A stretch of 16,205 nt of DNA, taken from Bacteroidales bacterium UBA6207 (GTDB lineage: Bacteria; Bacteroidota; Bacteroidia; Bacteroidales; F082). The notes under the pieces are model-generated. The model saw only the letters and a program-made list of their open reading frames with translations. It searched no databases and had not been told where the DNA came from. The stretch spans positions 5,734-21,938 of the forward strand of contig DISP01000164.1 in the NCBI GenBank assembly GCA_002421995.1. Reading direction: 5' to 3'. The position numbers and the translations under genes were made by a program. How positions within the stretch are numbered: the stretch's first letter is position 1; each line of letters opens with the position of its first letter. Below are positions 1 through 7,807 of the stretch, piece by piece.

Positions 1-236
1 GAAGTGATGACCACAACGCCTGAACCTTTGGTTTTGAGATAGTCGTTTGTTGAGCCTATCACCTTGGTGTTGAAGTGGTTGATGGGTGCTGTTTGCCAAA
101 TATCAAGGGCTTTGCCTTCGGCAATTCCTTCTTTGATATCAACAAGAACGACTTCTTTACACAGGTTTTTGTGAGCGATCACGTTGGCGCAGGTGGCTCC
201 TACATTTCCTGCACCGATTACAGTAATTTTTTCCAT
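1..236 (-). CDS. mdh: Malate dehydrogenase, N-terminal part (cut by window edge)
   Basis: The product would be NAD-dependent malate dehydrogenase (LDH-like class), which interconverts malate and oxaloacetate in the cytoplasm. Only the first 78 codons are visible; the rest lies beyond position 1. They encode a Rossmann nucleotide-binding start: MEKITVIGAGNVGATCA contains the GxGxxG dinucleotide loop, followed by an acidic strand end (VVLVDI) that would bind the NAD ribose, then the conserved EGKALD stretch and GSTNDY. Pattern and order match bacterial malate dehydrogenases of about 310 residues. The ATG at 234-236 is the natural start because it lies just before the first beta strand. It has no Shine-Dalgarno sequence, as is usual in Bacteroidota. 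The gene has its own -7 element 34 nt upstream and is separated from the preceding BNR gene by a hairpin. A lactate dehydrogenase of the same fold is the only serious alternative. Confidence 0.9.
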   Translation of the reverse strand, partial: MEKITVIGAGNVGATCANVIAHKNLCKEVVLVDIKEGIAEGKALDIWQTAPINHFNTKVIGSTNDYLKTKGSGVVVIT

Positions 237-269
237 TGCGTACTTAATTTGGTGTTTTGTTAACTGCAA

Positions 270-277
270 CAAATATA
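270..277 (-). promoter_or_regulatory. -7 promoter element for mdh
   Basis: Read on the minus strand, this is TATATTTG, a perfect match to the Bacteroidota -7 consensus TAnnTTTG. It lies 34 nt upstream of the mdh ATG, so transcription would start near 262-263 and leave a leader of about 27 nt. I see no good TTTG/TTG -33 element at the expected distance, so the assignment rests on the -7 box and its position. Confidence 0.55.
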
Positions 278-398
278 CATATCTTCATGTTTGAATGAAT
301 TGCCGGAAAGAGATTTTTTGCGGAATTTTTCAACATTTTTGTCAAAAGTAACAAAGATTCGCAACATTGCAAAACTTCTTTTATACCTGTTATAAAGC

Positions 399-430
399 AA
401 AAGAGCCGATCATTTCTGAACGGCTCTTTT
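399..430 (-). terminator. Rho-independent-type hairpin after the BNR gene
   Basis: A 10-bp perfect stem pairs 399-408 (AAAAGAGCCG) with 421-430 (CGGCTCTTTT), with a 12-nt loop at 409-420. It lies just past the stop codon of the BNR-repeat gene (448-450) and before the mdh promoter, as expected of a terminator separating the two minus-strand units. On the minus strand the U-run is short and partly inside the stem. On the plus strand the stem is followed by a run of six T, so it may work in both directions. Confidence 0.75.
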
Positions 431-447
431 TTACATTTTCTTGTGCT

Positions 448-3400
448 TTATTCCAGACGTGGCAACCTGCCCGGAGTATAAGGTGTTTTAAGGTCATCGA
501 GTGATGATTCGATGGCTTTCAAATCGTTGTCAATGGTTTTCAATTGTGCATGCAGCGCAGCGATGGCATCGTTGACCAATGTCAGGTTGTCGCGCATGGT
601 TTTGGTTGGCTCGCTGGTTGTTCCCCAGATGCCTGACAAAACAACGCCAAGTCTGTAGTTAAGCGAAACCTGTTCCGGTGGCACTTCTTCAAAACTGGCT
701 TTTGCTTCTGTTCCATTGAGCATGAAATCAATGGCTTTGAGTTGTCGGCTGATGTCACGGGTTTTTTCGCGCATGGCATCAGGAGCACTGTAGGTGTAGT
801 GGAGCAGTTGCCTGATATTTTCGTTTCGTTTGCGCAATTCGGCAGCAAAACGCTCAGCACCGTCAACAATGCGCCAGGCATGTGCTGCCTCAGCATAGAA
901 GTTGTTGAGTGCAGGACGATCTTTGGCCGGAAGGCTTGTGTTGTTTAGCAAAACTGCGTTGAAACTTTGTGCTTCGCCAAGTTTTTTCTCAATGCCGTTG
1001 GTGTTGAGCGAGAGTTCAACAGAGTATTTGCCGGGCAGGATGAGATGGCCATCGCCGTTGTTGTTGGTTGGAACAAATTCGGCTTTATCATTGGTTCGTG
1101 CCGACGGACTGTCGAAACGGAGTTTCCAGTTCACACGGTTGACGCCTTTTTGTGGAGATTGATAGAGTTTGCGCACAATATTTCCCTCTGCATCGCGGAT
1201 TGTAAATATGAGGAAGGCAGGCTGTTCGTCTTCCTCTGCCAGCAGGATTTCGCGTGTTGGCTGAGGAATAGGTTCGCCTTTTTCAAACAATTCTTTTTCT
1301 TTTTTCAAACGATCTTTTTTTAGACTTGATGGTGCTTCTTTGAGATAATATGTGAAAGTGGCACCAAACTCCGGGTTGGGAGCGGTAAAATACGTTGAGC
1401 CTTGCCCATAGCGTGAATCTGATTCCAGATACATTAATGCGTCTTTTATGGGGAAGAGGATGGCTTCGGATTCTTGCAGCTTCTTGGCACTTATTTCACG
1501 TAAAGGACTGTAGTTGTGTAGGATATAAAATCCACGGCCAAATGTGGCAATCACCAGATCATGTTCGCGTTCCTGAATGGCGATATCGCGCACGGCTATG
1601 TCCGGTAGTCCGTTGGTGAGTTTTGTCCAGATTTTTCCGCCATCCACACTGAAGTAAAAGCTGAATTCTGTACCAACAAACAATAGATCGGGATTGATGA
1701 AATCTTGTGCGATGGTGTGCACGGTTTCTTTTGGCAGATTGGCTGCAATGGACGACCAGCTGCGTCCTTTATCGCTGGATTTCAGAACATAAGAATTGAA
1801 ATCATCGCTTTTGATGTTGTTGAAGGTGGCGTAAACCACGTTTTCATCAAACCTTGAAGGAAAAACATCCGAAACATAAGCGTATTTGGGAACGCCGGGA
1901 AAATTATCAGCCTTGCGCCATGTTTTTCCATCGTCTTCGGTGATCTGAATCAGACCATCATCAGTTCCGGCAAAGATAAGACCTGCTTTGACAGGTGATT
2001 CGGCCAAAGAAACTACTGTTCCCCATTGCGATGTTGAAACATCTTTGGCAACAGCATTGGATGGCCAGTATTTGCCCATAACAGCAAACTGGTTTCTGTC
2101 TTCGTTTCGGGTGATATCTTCGCTGATGACTTCCCAGCTATTGCCGCGGTCGGTGCTTCTAAACACCTTGTTTGCAGCCATATAGAGTGTTGTCTGATTG
2201 TGTTTGCTCAGGATAAAAGGGCTGTCCCAGTTCCAGCGGTAGTGCACTTCATCTTTGCGTGGTTCGGGTTTTATCTTCATGGCTTCGCCACTTGCTTTGT
2301 CGTAGCGGTAGATGTTTCCGTATTGATAAGCTGAATAAACAATATTTGGATTGTCTTTTTCGATGGCCTGCCAGAAGCCATCGCCGCCGAGCGTCACAAT
2401 CCACTCGTCACTGGCAACCCCGGCGCTGTTTATGTTTTGCGACGGACCGCCCATGCTGTTGTTGTCCTGCGTGCCACCATAGACCCAATAGAAAGGGAGT
2501 GAGTTGTCCACATTCACGCGATAGAATTGTGTGACAGGCAAATTGCTTTTGAAGATGTAGTTAGCGCCATTGTCAAAAGTTTCATAAAGTCCGCCATCGC
2601 CGCCAATGGTCCAGTGATTGGTGTCTGTTGGGTCAACCCACATGCAGTGGTCGTCCACATGTCTGTTTTTCAGTCCAAGACTGTTCCATGTTTTACCTCC
2701 ATCGGTGGTAACTTTTGAAACCACGTCCATGTTAAATACTTTGTCGGGATTTACCGGATCGCAAACAAGAATATTGAAATACTGTCCGCTGCTTGTGTAG
2801 CTGCTCATTTTGCTCCAGCTTGCGCCATGGTTGGTGCTGCGGAAAAAGCCGCCGTTGTCGTCTGCTGCTTCGGCAATAAGGTAAACGATATCGGGGTTTG
2901 CGGGCGAAACCTCAATGCACATACCGCCCGCATCCCCGGAAGGAGTGCCGTTGGTCAGTTTTTGCCAGTTTTTGCCGGCATCAGTGGTTTTGTAAACGGC
3001 CGATTCGGGTCCTCCTCCGATTTTGGTGTAGAAATGTCTGCGACGTTGTTCGGAGGTGGCATAAATCACATCGGGGTTGCGTGGATCCATTGTCATATGG
3101 TTGACACCTGTGTTTTCGCTGATGTTCAGCACTTTTTCCCAATTTTTGCCGCCATCGGTTGTTTTGTAGAGTCCGCGTTCGCCACCCGGCCCCCATACCG
3201 AACCTTCGGCTGCCACATAAACAACATCGCTGTTGCGCGGATCAATCAAAATCTTGCCAATTTGTCTAGATTCTTTCAGTCCCATGTTTTTCCAGCTTTT
3301 TCCTCCATCATCCGATTTGTAAACGCCATTGCCGTAGCCGAGGGCACGTTGATGGTTATTTTCGCCGGTGCCGGCCCAAACCACCTGTGTGTTGTTTGGG

Positions 3401-3738
3401 TCAATTGTCAGAGCGCCAATGCTATATGCGCCATAATTGTCGAAGATGGGGGTAAATGTTGTGCCGTTGTTGACAGTTTTCCAGATGTGTCCTGATGCAA
3501 CGCCAACATAATATTCGCTGTGGTTTTGCGGGTTCACAGCCAGCACGGCAATGCGTCCTGAGGTGAAGGCAGGCCCGATTCCGCGCCAGCTCATGCCTCC
3601 CAGCAATTCACTTTTGAGTGTGTCAGAATTGGATTCGTTTTTTTTGTTTTTTTGAGCATTCACATTCATTACCAGTAATATAGCTGCTATCAACAGATAT
3701 ACCGGAAGATGTTGTTCTCTTGAAAAGATTCTTTTCAT
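448..3738 (-). CDS. Secreted BNR/Asp-box repeat protein (sortilin/VPS10-like beta-propeller)
   Basis: This encodes a secreted or periplasmic repeat protein of 1096 residues. Residues 1-29 form a signal peptide (MKRIFSRE, a hydrophobic stretch LLIAAILLVM, then NVNAQ). About ten Asp-box (BNR) motifs of the form S/T-x-D-x-G-x-x-W follow, for example SDDGGKSW, TTDGGKNW, TTDAGKNW, STDRGNSW, TEDDGKTW and SVDGGKIW. They lie roughly 45-60 residues apart from about residue 140, usually preceded by strands such as IDPRNSDVVYVA. This predicts one or two beta-propellers like those in the sortilin/VPS10 domain. The last 300 residues lack repeats and end in a helical segment. Databases often label such proteins 'glycosyl hydrolase', but I see no catalytic evidence for that; binding or scaffolding is as likely. 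No type IX secretion C-terminal domain is visible. I chose the ATG at 3736-3738, which begins the signal peptide; an in-frame TTG 48 nt upstream would put extra residues in front of it. Confidence 0.85.
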   Translation of the reverse strand: MKRIFSREQHLPVYLLIAAILLVMNVNAQKNKKNESNSDTLKSELLGGMSWRGIGPAFTSGRIAVLAVNPQNHSEYYVGVASGHIWKTVNNGTTFTPIFDNYGAYSIGALTIDPNNTQVVWAGTGENNHQRALGYGNGVYKSDDGGKSWKNMGLKESRQIGKILIDPRNSDVVYVAAEGSVWGPGGERGLYKTTDGGKNWEKVLNISENTGVNHMTMDPRNPDVIYATSEQRRRHFYTKIGGGPESAVYKTTDAGKNWQKLTNGTPSGDAGGMCIEVSPANPDIVYLIAEAADDNGGFFRSTNHGASWSKMSSYTSSGQYFNILVCDPVNPDKVFNMDVVSKVTTDGGKTWNSLGLKNRHVDDHCMWVDPTDTNHWTIGGDGGLYETFDNGANYIFKSNLPVTQFYRVNVDNSLPFYWVYGGTQDNNSMGGPSQNINSAGVASDEWIVTLGGDGFWQAIEKDNPNIVYSAYQYGNIYRYDKASGEAMKIKPEPRKDEVHYRWNWDSPFILSKHNQTTLYMAANKVFRSTDRGNSWEVISEDITRNEDRNQFAVMGKYWPSNAVAKDVSTSQWGTVVSLAESPVKAGLIFAGTDDGLIQITEDDGKTWRKADNFPGVPKYAYVSDVFPSRFDENVVYATFNNIKSDDFNSYVLKSSDKGRSWSSIAANLPKETVHTIAQDFINPDLLFVGTEFSFYFSVDGGKIWTKLTNGLPDIAVRDIAIQEREHDLVIATFGRGFYILHNYSPLREISAKKLQESEAILFPIKDALMYLESDSRYGQGSTYFTAPNPEFGATFTYYLKEAPSSLKKDRLKKEKELFEKGEPIPQPTREILLAEEDEQPAFLIFTIRDAEGNIVRKLYQSPQKGVNRVNWKLRFDSPSARTNDKAEFVPTNNNGDGHLILPGKYSVELSLNTNGIEKKLGEAQSFNAVLLNNTSLPAKDRPALNNFYAEAAHAWRIVDGAERFAAELRKRNENIRQLLHYTYSAPDAMREKTRDISRQLKAIDFMLNGTEAKASFEEVPPEQVSLNYRLGVVLSGIWGTTSEPTKTMRDNLTLVNDAIAALHAQLKTIDNDLKAIESSLDDLKTPYTPGRLPRLE

Positions 3739-3822
3739 AAGTGATGGTATTTTTTGAGTTTGGGTAAAATTAGGTGCTTCATACAAGGTTGTCTGAATGA
3801 ATCAGTTATCGGTTGATTTTTG

Positions 3823-4644
3823 TCAGAAACTGAATCCGTTTCTCAAAATTAAATAGGTCGTTAGAATAAATGCAACAGATGTGAGAGGCAATAGCCAGTT
3901 AAATTGTCTTCCGCTTATAATTGGTGTTTGCCTCACAGGTATTTTGGTAAATACAGCGGGTAACAGCAGGAACAACATAAATGTGATTAAAAACGTTTCC
4001 CGGCTTTTAATGGCTTGTCCTGAGATGAAAAGTATCAAAATGCTGCCGGCAAGCCAAGGAAAGAGAAAAAAGATACAGGCTTTGAAATATCTTTCGGAAG
4101 CTGTCATCTTGCCGATGCCTTCGAGATGTGAAAAGTATAGTTTGCCGGCCAGCTGACCCGATTTAATCATAAAAAAGATTGACATCGCGACCGTAAGAAA
4201 CAACATGGCTGTTTCGAGTTTCATTTCGCGTGCAACCCGCACCAAGCCTGTTTGCGAAAGGATGTTTTCGCTTAAGAGTCCAAAGGTTGTATTGAAAGCC
4301 TGAAGGAATATCCACAGACTGAAATACAATAATATCCTTGACTTTTTTGGAAAAATCAGGAAGATGAAAACTGCCGCAATACCGGCAATGAAATTGCTGA
4401 CCGGCGTTGCCATCAGAATGCTGATGATAGCATCTGTTGTCCACAACTTGCTGTGATCAGGCACTTGAAAATGAATGTGATTTAGAAAAAGTGTTGCGGG
4501 AATGTCAAAATCCCATGAAATATACAAAACAGACAAGCCCGAGACAATATAGAGCAGGTAAAAACTGATAAGAAATACCGAAAGCGATTCTAATCCAAGA
4601 ATCAGGTTTTGCCGGTATTCTTTTTTGATGGAGTTTTCTTCCAT
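3823..4644 (-). CDS. Unrecognised seven-helix integral membrane protein
   Basis: I do not recognise this 273-residue protein. About seven hydrophobic helices are visible at roughly residues 17-40, 66-95, 100-118, 141-160, 188-207, 215-232 and 246-266, joined by short basic or polar loops such as FPKKSR. There is no signal peptide, no HExxH or other metal motif, and no ATP-binding motif. The ATG at 4642-4644 (MEENSIKKEY) is the first ATG before the first helix. It lies inside the 3' end of the upstream ygiQ-like gene, giving a 43-nt overlap in a different frame, so the two are likely co-transcribed and perhaps translationally coupled. The stop is 84 nt before the BNR gene start with no hairpin between, so all three genes may form one transcript. 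It is probably an inner-membrane protein. No function is assigned. Confidence 0.75.
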   Translation of the reverse strand: MEENSIKKEYRQNLILGLESLSVFLISFYLLYIVSGLSVLYISWDFDIPATLFLNHIHFQVPDHSKLWTTDAIISILMATPVSNFIAGIAAVFIFLIFPKKSRILLYFSLWIFLQAFNTTFGLLSENILSQTGLVRVAREMKLETAMLFLTVAMSIFFMIKSGQLAGKLYFSHLEGIGKMTASERYFKACIFFLFPWLAGSILILFISGQAIKSRETFLITFMLFLLLPAVFTKIPVRQTPIISGRQFNWLLPLTSVAFILTTYLILRNGFSF

Positions 4645-6488
4645 GCTTCTGCTGTTTGGTTTCGTTTCAATAGCTTCTGCACTAAGTCGTGCCTGCCTAT
4701 TTTTTCTAAGGTGCTGCGAATCCAGGCTTGGTTTTCGTTTTTGTACCAAAAGAAAAAGGTCTGCTGTGCTTGTTTTTCGGGCTTCGTGCGTGCCGTAAAA
4801 ACAGGTTTCAACCTGTAAGGATCGTAGCCCGAATAATAGATTTCGGTAGCAACGGTCATAGGTGTTGGCGTGAAATCCTGCACTTGTTCGAGTTTGAAAC
4901 CAAGCTCTTTGGTGTCGGCGGCCAGCTGTGCCATGTCCTCGACCGTACTTTCGGGATGGCTCGAAATGAAATAGGGGATGAGCTGCTGTTTCAAGCCGGT
5001 TTCGGCATTGATTTGTTCAAACTTTTTCTTGAGTTTGTAAAAAAGTTTGAAACTGGGTTTGCGCATGGCTTTCAACACTTTATCAGAGGTGTGCTCGGGT
5101 GCCACTTTGAGCCTTCCGCTCACATGCCGTGTCACAAGTTGGCGCAAGTATTCATCGTATCCCAATTTGTCGCTCATTTCTTTATCATCATTCAGGAAGA
5201 GGTCGTAGCGAAGGCCTGAACTTACAAAAGCTTTTTTCACCATCGGATGACTGTCAACAGCTTTATAAATCTCGGTCAGCGGATGGTGGTCGGTATCGAG
5301 GTTGCTACAGATATTAGGGAAAACGCAGCTTGGCCGCTTGCAGTTGTCGCAGATGGGCTGATGTTTGCCTTTCATCTTATACATATTGGCCGATGGCCCG
5401 CCAAGATCGCTGATATAACCTTTGAAATCGTCCATTTTGGTGATTTGATCCACTTCGGTGAGTATGGATTTCTGGCTGCGGCTGGCAACAAATTTCCCCT
5501 GATGGGCTGAGATTGTACAAAAACTGCAGCCACCAAAGCAACCTCGGTGCATATTCACCGAATGCCGGATCATGGTATAAGCAGGAATTTCGCCTCTTTT
5601 TTCGTATTTGGGATGTGGTTTTCGTGTATAAGGCAGGTCGAATGAAGCATCAATTTGTTCTTCGGTGAAGGTTGGGAAAGGTGGATTTATGATTACTCTT
5701 TTTGCTCCAACCTCCTGAATGAGTCTGGCAGCATGTGCTTTATTTGATTCTTGTTCAATATGTCTGAAATTTCCGGCATAAGTTTTTTTGTCGGCCAGAC
5801 AGGCTTCGTGCGAGGCCAGATGGATGTCGCCCCATGGCGATTTTTCAGGCGCTGCTGCTTTGTCCCGTATAAAAAAAGTTTGTTTGATGTGGGTGAGGGC
5901 TTCGATTGGTTTTCCTTTGTCAAGTTCATGAAGCAGCTCAAGCAGTGCCAACTCTCCCATGCCATAGATGCCGATGTCGGCTTTTGCTTCGGCAAGAATG
6001 CACGGTTTTAGCATGTCAGACCAATAATCATAATGCGTCACCCTGCGCAGTGATGCTTCAACACCACCCAACACAACAGGAACATCGGGATAGATCGTTT
6101 TCAGGATATTGCTGTAAACCGTGGCTGCATAATCAGGCCTGAAACCACTTTTCCCGCCGGGCGTGTAGGCATCATTGGAGCGAAGTCGTTTGTTAGCTGT
6201 GTAGTGATTAACCATGCTGTCCATATTGCCGGAAGTGACGCCAAAGAACAGACGTGGACGGCCAAACTTTTTAAAATCCCTGAGGTCGTCCTGCCAGTTT
6301 GGTTGTGCCACAATTGCCACCTTAAATCCTTCGCGTTCGATGATGCGGCCAATCACTGCTGCACCAAAAGCCGGGTGATCCACATAAGCGTCGCCGGTGA
6401 TGAGCACCACATCGAGCTCGTCCCAGCCGCGGAGTTCGGCTTCTTTTTTTGTCGTCGGAAGCCAGTCAGTAAGTTGGTAAGTACGCAT
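4602..6488 (-). CDS. ygiQ: YgiQ family radical SAM protein
   Basis: A 628-residue radical SAM protein of the YgiQ (UPF0313) family; its substrate is unknown. The N-terminal half (GWDELDVVLITGDAYVDHPAFG, LFFGVTSGNMDSMVN, VLGGVEASLRR and HYDYWSD as separate blocks) resembles a cobalamin-binding-type Rossmann domain and matches E. coli YgiQ closely from memory. The radical SAM cluster motif C-x3-C-x2-C is seen as RGCFGGCSFC, with Cys at about 317, 321 and 324. A second cysteine group follows at about 380, 383, 388 and 394 (CDNCKRPSC, then FPNIC); it could hold an auxiliary Fe-S cluster. The protein is shorter than the E. coli one of about 740 residues, lacking its insertion before the cluster and its basic tail. 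The ATG at 6486-6488 (MRTYQLTDWLP) is preferred to a TTG 21 nt upstream. A -7 element lies 18 nt upstream. Confidence 0.93.
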   Translation of the reverse strand: MRTYQLTDWLPTTKKEAELRGWDELDVVLITGDAYVDHPAFGAAVIGRIIEREGFKVAIVAQPNWQDDLRDFKKFGRPRLFFGVTSGNMDSMVNHYTANKRLRSNDAYTPGGKSGFRPDYAATVYSNILKTIYPDVPVVLGGVEASLRRVTHYDYWSDMLKPCILAEAKADIGIYGMGELALLELLHELDKGKPIEALTHIKQTFFIRDKAAAPEKSPWGDIHLASHEACLADKKTYAGNFRHIEQESNKAHAARLIQEVGAKRVIINPPFPTFTEEQIDASFDLPYTRKPHPKYEKRGEIPAYTMIRHSVNMHRGCFGGCSFCTISAHQGKFVASRSQKSILTEVDQITKMDDFKGYISDLGGPSANMYKMKGKHQPICDNCKRPSCVFPNICSNLDTDHHPLTEIYKAVDSHPMVKKAFVSSGLRYDLFLNDDKEMSDKLGYDEYLRQLVTRHVSGRLKVAPEHTSDKVLKAMRKPSFKLFYKLKKKFEQINAETGLKQQLIPYFISSHPESTVEDMAQLAADTKELGFKLEQVQDFTPTPMTVATEIYYSGYDPYRLKPVFTARTKPEKQAQQTFFFWYKNENQAWIRSTLEKIGRHDLVQKLLKRNQTAEAWKKTPSKKNTGKT

Positions 6489-6506
6489 AGTTATAGGTTG
6501 TAAATG

Positions 6507-6514
6507 CAAAGATA
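6507..6514 (-). promoter_or_regulatory. -7 promoter element for the ygiQ-like gene
   Basis: On the minus strand this reads TATCTTTG, a perfect TAnnTTTG match, 18 nt upstream of the ATG at 6488. It would give a very short leader. The -33 region is not clearly conserved. It supports the ATG at 6488, because a TTG start at 6509 would lie inside the promoter. Confidence 0.55.
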
Positions 6515-6765
6515 GCGTGATTTTCGAAAAACCGGCCGGCTCACAGGCTTTCCAATGAAATTGTGTTGGCTGTCATATCACCGATTTTGAATCAATTCAG
6601 TAACGTCGTGCATCAATTGGTCTAACCCGGAAACGAAAATTGGTCTGTGAGCCATGATTTTTTTTCTTTATTTCAGCGCTCTTTCAAAAAATTTCAAAGA
6701 CTAAATAATTGAAATAAAGCTATATAACCTAATACGTATCATTTTTTTTGAAAAATTAACTTGAC
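6515..6765. other. Divergent intergenic region with short repeats, no gene seen
   Basis: This AT-rich stretch separates the divergent ygiQ and tetR genes and contains no convincing reading frame. Two structures are visible. A 9-bp inverted repeat pairs GGCTCACAG at 6538-6546 with CTGTGAGCC at 6645-6653. A 9-bp direct repeat, AATTGGTCT, occurs at 6615-6623 and 6638-6646, 23 bp start to start. Either could be a regulatory site or part of a small RNA; neither assignment is certain. Confidence 0.4.
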
Positions 6766-6790
6766 AGTTAGTGAAAAATAACTAACTTTG
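6761..6790 (+). promoter_or_regulatory. Promoter of the tetR-cupin unit
   Basis: TAACTTTG at 6783-6790 is a perfect match to the Bacteroidota -7 element TAnnTTTG. TTG at 6761-6763 lies 19 bp upstream and fits the -33 element. The predicted start is near 6797, leaving about 13 nt of leader before the tetR ATG at 6810. A TetR-type dyad (6766-6787) fills the spacer and covers part of the -7 box, so a bound repressor would block this promoter. Confidence 0.7.
6766..6787. promoter_or_regulatory. Candidate TetR operator 1
   Basis: The arms AGTTAGT (6766-6772) and ACTAACT (6781-6787) form a perfect 7-bp inverted repeat around an 8-bp AT-rich centre. The site lies between the -33 and -7 elements of the tetR gene that follows, a classic position for autorepression. 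A second site with the same left arm and the same dyad centre lies in front of the exporter gene (7808-7829). Binding by the TetR protein encoded at 6810 is inferred. Confidence 0.65.
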
Positions 6791-6809
6791 CTGCAGAAAA
6801 TGATTCAAC

Positions 6810-7397
6810 ATGCTCACCGAACGTCAACTTGAGATTATCCGGACAGCCATTCAGCTGATAGCCCAGAAGGGCATACAGGGATTGACACTGAAAAATCTGG
6901 CCAAAGAAATTGGGATTTCAGAACCTGCTATTTACAGGCATTACGAGAACAAAATAGAGATTTTGGTAAGCATACTGGATTATTTTCTGGAGCGTACGAT
7001 GGGAATTTTCAGTGCTGAAGTGCAGAAGGAGGGTGATCCCCTAGACAAGATTGAGCGTATTTTTGAAGCGCATTTTGATGTCTTTTCCGCAACTCCTGCC
7101 TTGGTAGCCGTAATCTTCTCAGAAGAGATTTTCAGAAATGAGCCTGTTCTGACCGAAAGGGTAAAATGGATCATGGAGCGAAACAGTCTGGCGATCTCTA
7201 CTATTATCGATGACGGTAAGGCCCGTGGACAATTGAATACCGAAGCTGACACACGTCATCTCACAATCATTATCATGGGCTCTCTTCGGCTGCTCGTGAA
7301 ACAATGGCAAATGGCTGATTTTTCATTCGATCTTCGAAGCAGCGGGTCAGCCTTTTTCGTCACATTGAAACAGCTTCTGACAAAATACAGAACGTAA
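6810..7397 (+). CDS. TetR/AcrR family transcriptional regulator
   Basis: A 195-residue TetR-family repressor. The N-terminal DNA-binding domain (residues 1-50) shows the family pattern: TAIQLIAQKGIQGLTL, then the helix-turn-helix LAKEIGISEPAIYRHYENK leading into the linker helix. The remaining 145 residues form an all-helical ligand-binding domain of normal size with no recognisable ligand signature. Its gene starts 20 nt after a promoter overlapped by a dyad that is probably its own operator. A matching dyad lies before the exporter gene at 7836, so it most likely represses both itself and the export operon and is released by a small, probably hydrophobic, molecule. The cupin gene follows 17 nt after its stop, in one transcript. 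The start ATG is the first in frame. The family is certain; target and ligand are inferred. Confidence 0.93.
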   Translation: MLTERQLEIIRTAIQLIAQKGIQGLTLKNLAKEIGISEPAIYRHYENKIEILVSILDYFLERTMGIFSAEVQKEGDPLDKIERIFEAHFDVFSATPALVAVIFSEEIFRNEPVLTERVKWIMERNSLAISTIIDDGKARGQLNTEADTRHLTIIIMGSLRLLVKQWQMADFSFDLRSSGSAFFVTLKQLLTKYRT

Positions 7398-7414
7398 ATC
7401 TAAAAATCTAAATC

Positions 7415-7753
7415 ATGATTCTCACACACTGGAAAGACCAGCCTGTCAAAACCACACCCCATCAGGTGGATGTAAGGCAACTTTACGACAAAACCGATGC
7501 GCAAGCCATGCATATTTTGCTCCGGCCGGGCGAACAGCTGAAACCGCACATCACACCGGTAGATGTTTTTTTCTTCATCCTCGAAGGAACGCCCACCGTA
7601 CAAATTGGTGATGAAATGGAAATGGTAAACGAAAATACCCTCGTCGAAAGTCCGAAAAACATTGTGCATTGCCTTTTTAATAAATCGGAAAAGCCGGCTC
7701 GGATTCTTGTTGTAAAAACTCCGAAACCCACAGCCAGCGCCAGGTTGCTTTAA
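7415..7753 (+). CDS. Small cupin-domain protein
   Basis: A 112-residue single-domain cupin, a small cytoplasmic beta-barrel. Motif 1 spans residues 39-58: GEQLKPHITP, then an Asp at 50 and ILEG, with His45 kept but the second His of HxH replaced by Thr47. Motif 2 spans about 80-89 (PKNIVHCLFN), with His85 and Asn89 kept and the usual Gly replaced by Asn82. Two of the normal metal ligands therefore look changed. The protein may bind metal weakly or act as a small-molecule binder rather than an enzyme. It lies 17 nt after the tetR gene and before a hairpin terminator, so it is produced together with the regulator and may sense or modify its inducer. The ATG at 7415 is the first in frame. The fold is fairly sure; the function is unknown. 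Confidence 0.82.
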   Translation: MILTHWKDQPVKTTPHQVDVRQLYDKTDAQAMHILLRPGEQLKPHITPVDVFFFILEGTPTVQIGDEMEMVNENTLVESPKNIVHCLFNKSEKPARILVVKTPKPTASARLL

Positions 7754-7769
7754 TTTAATACTGTTTTGC

Positions 7770-7797
7770 AGGAATGGTTGGTATCATTCCTTTTTTT
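7770..7797 (+). terminator. Rho-independent terminator after the cupin gene
   Basis: A 9-bp stem pairs 7770-7778 (AGGAATGGT) with 7783-7791 (ATCATTCCT), including one G-T wobble, around the 4-nt loop TGGT. A run of seven T (7791-7797) follows directly. It lies 17 nt after the cupin stop codon and ends the tetR-cupin unit, so the exporter operon downstream must have its own promoter. Confidence 0.85.
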
Positions 7798-7807
7798 AAT
7801 GAATATT

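Noticed and set aside
2827..3495. Open frame of 222 codons on the plus strand inside the BNR gene
   Set aside because: It lies wholly opposite the repeat-coding part of the BNR gene, and its translation has no family resemblance. It is explained by the codon pattern of the real gene.
3765..3772. TAATTTTA on the minus strand as a promoter for the BNR gene
   Set aside because: It lacks the final G of TAnnTTTG and has no -33 element at the right distance; the gene may instead be read from the ygiQ promoter.
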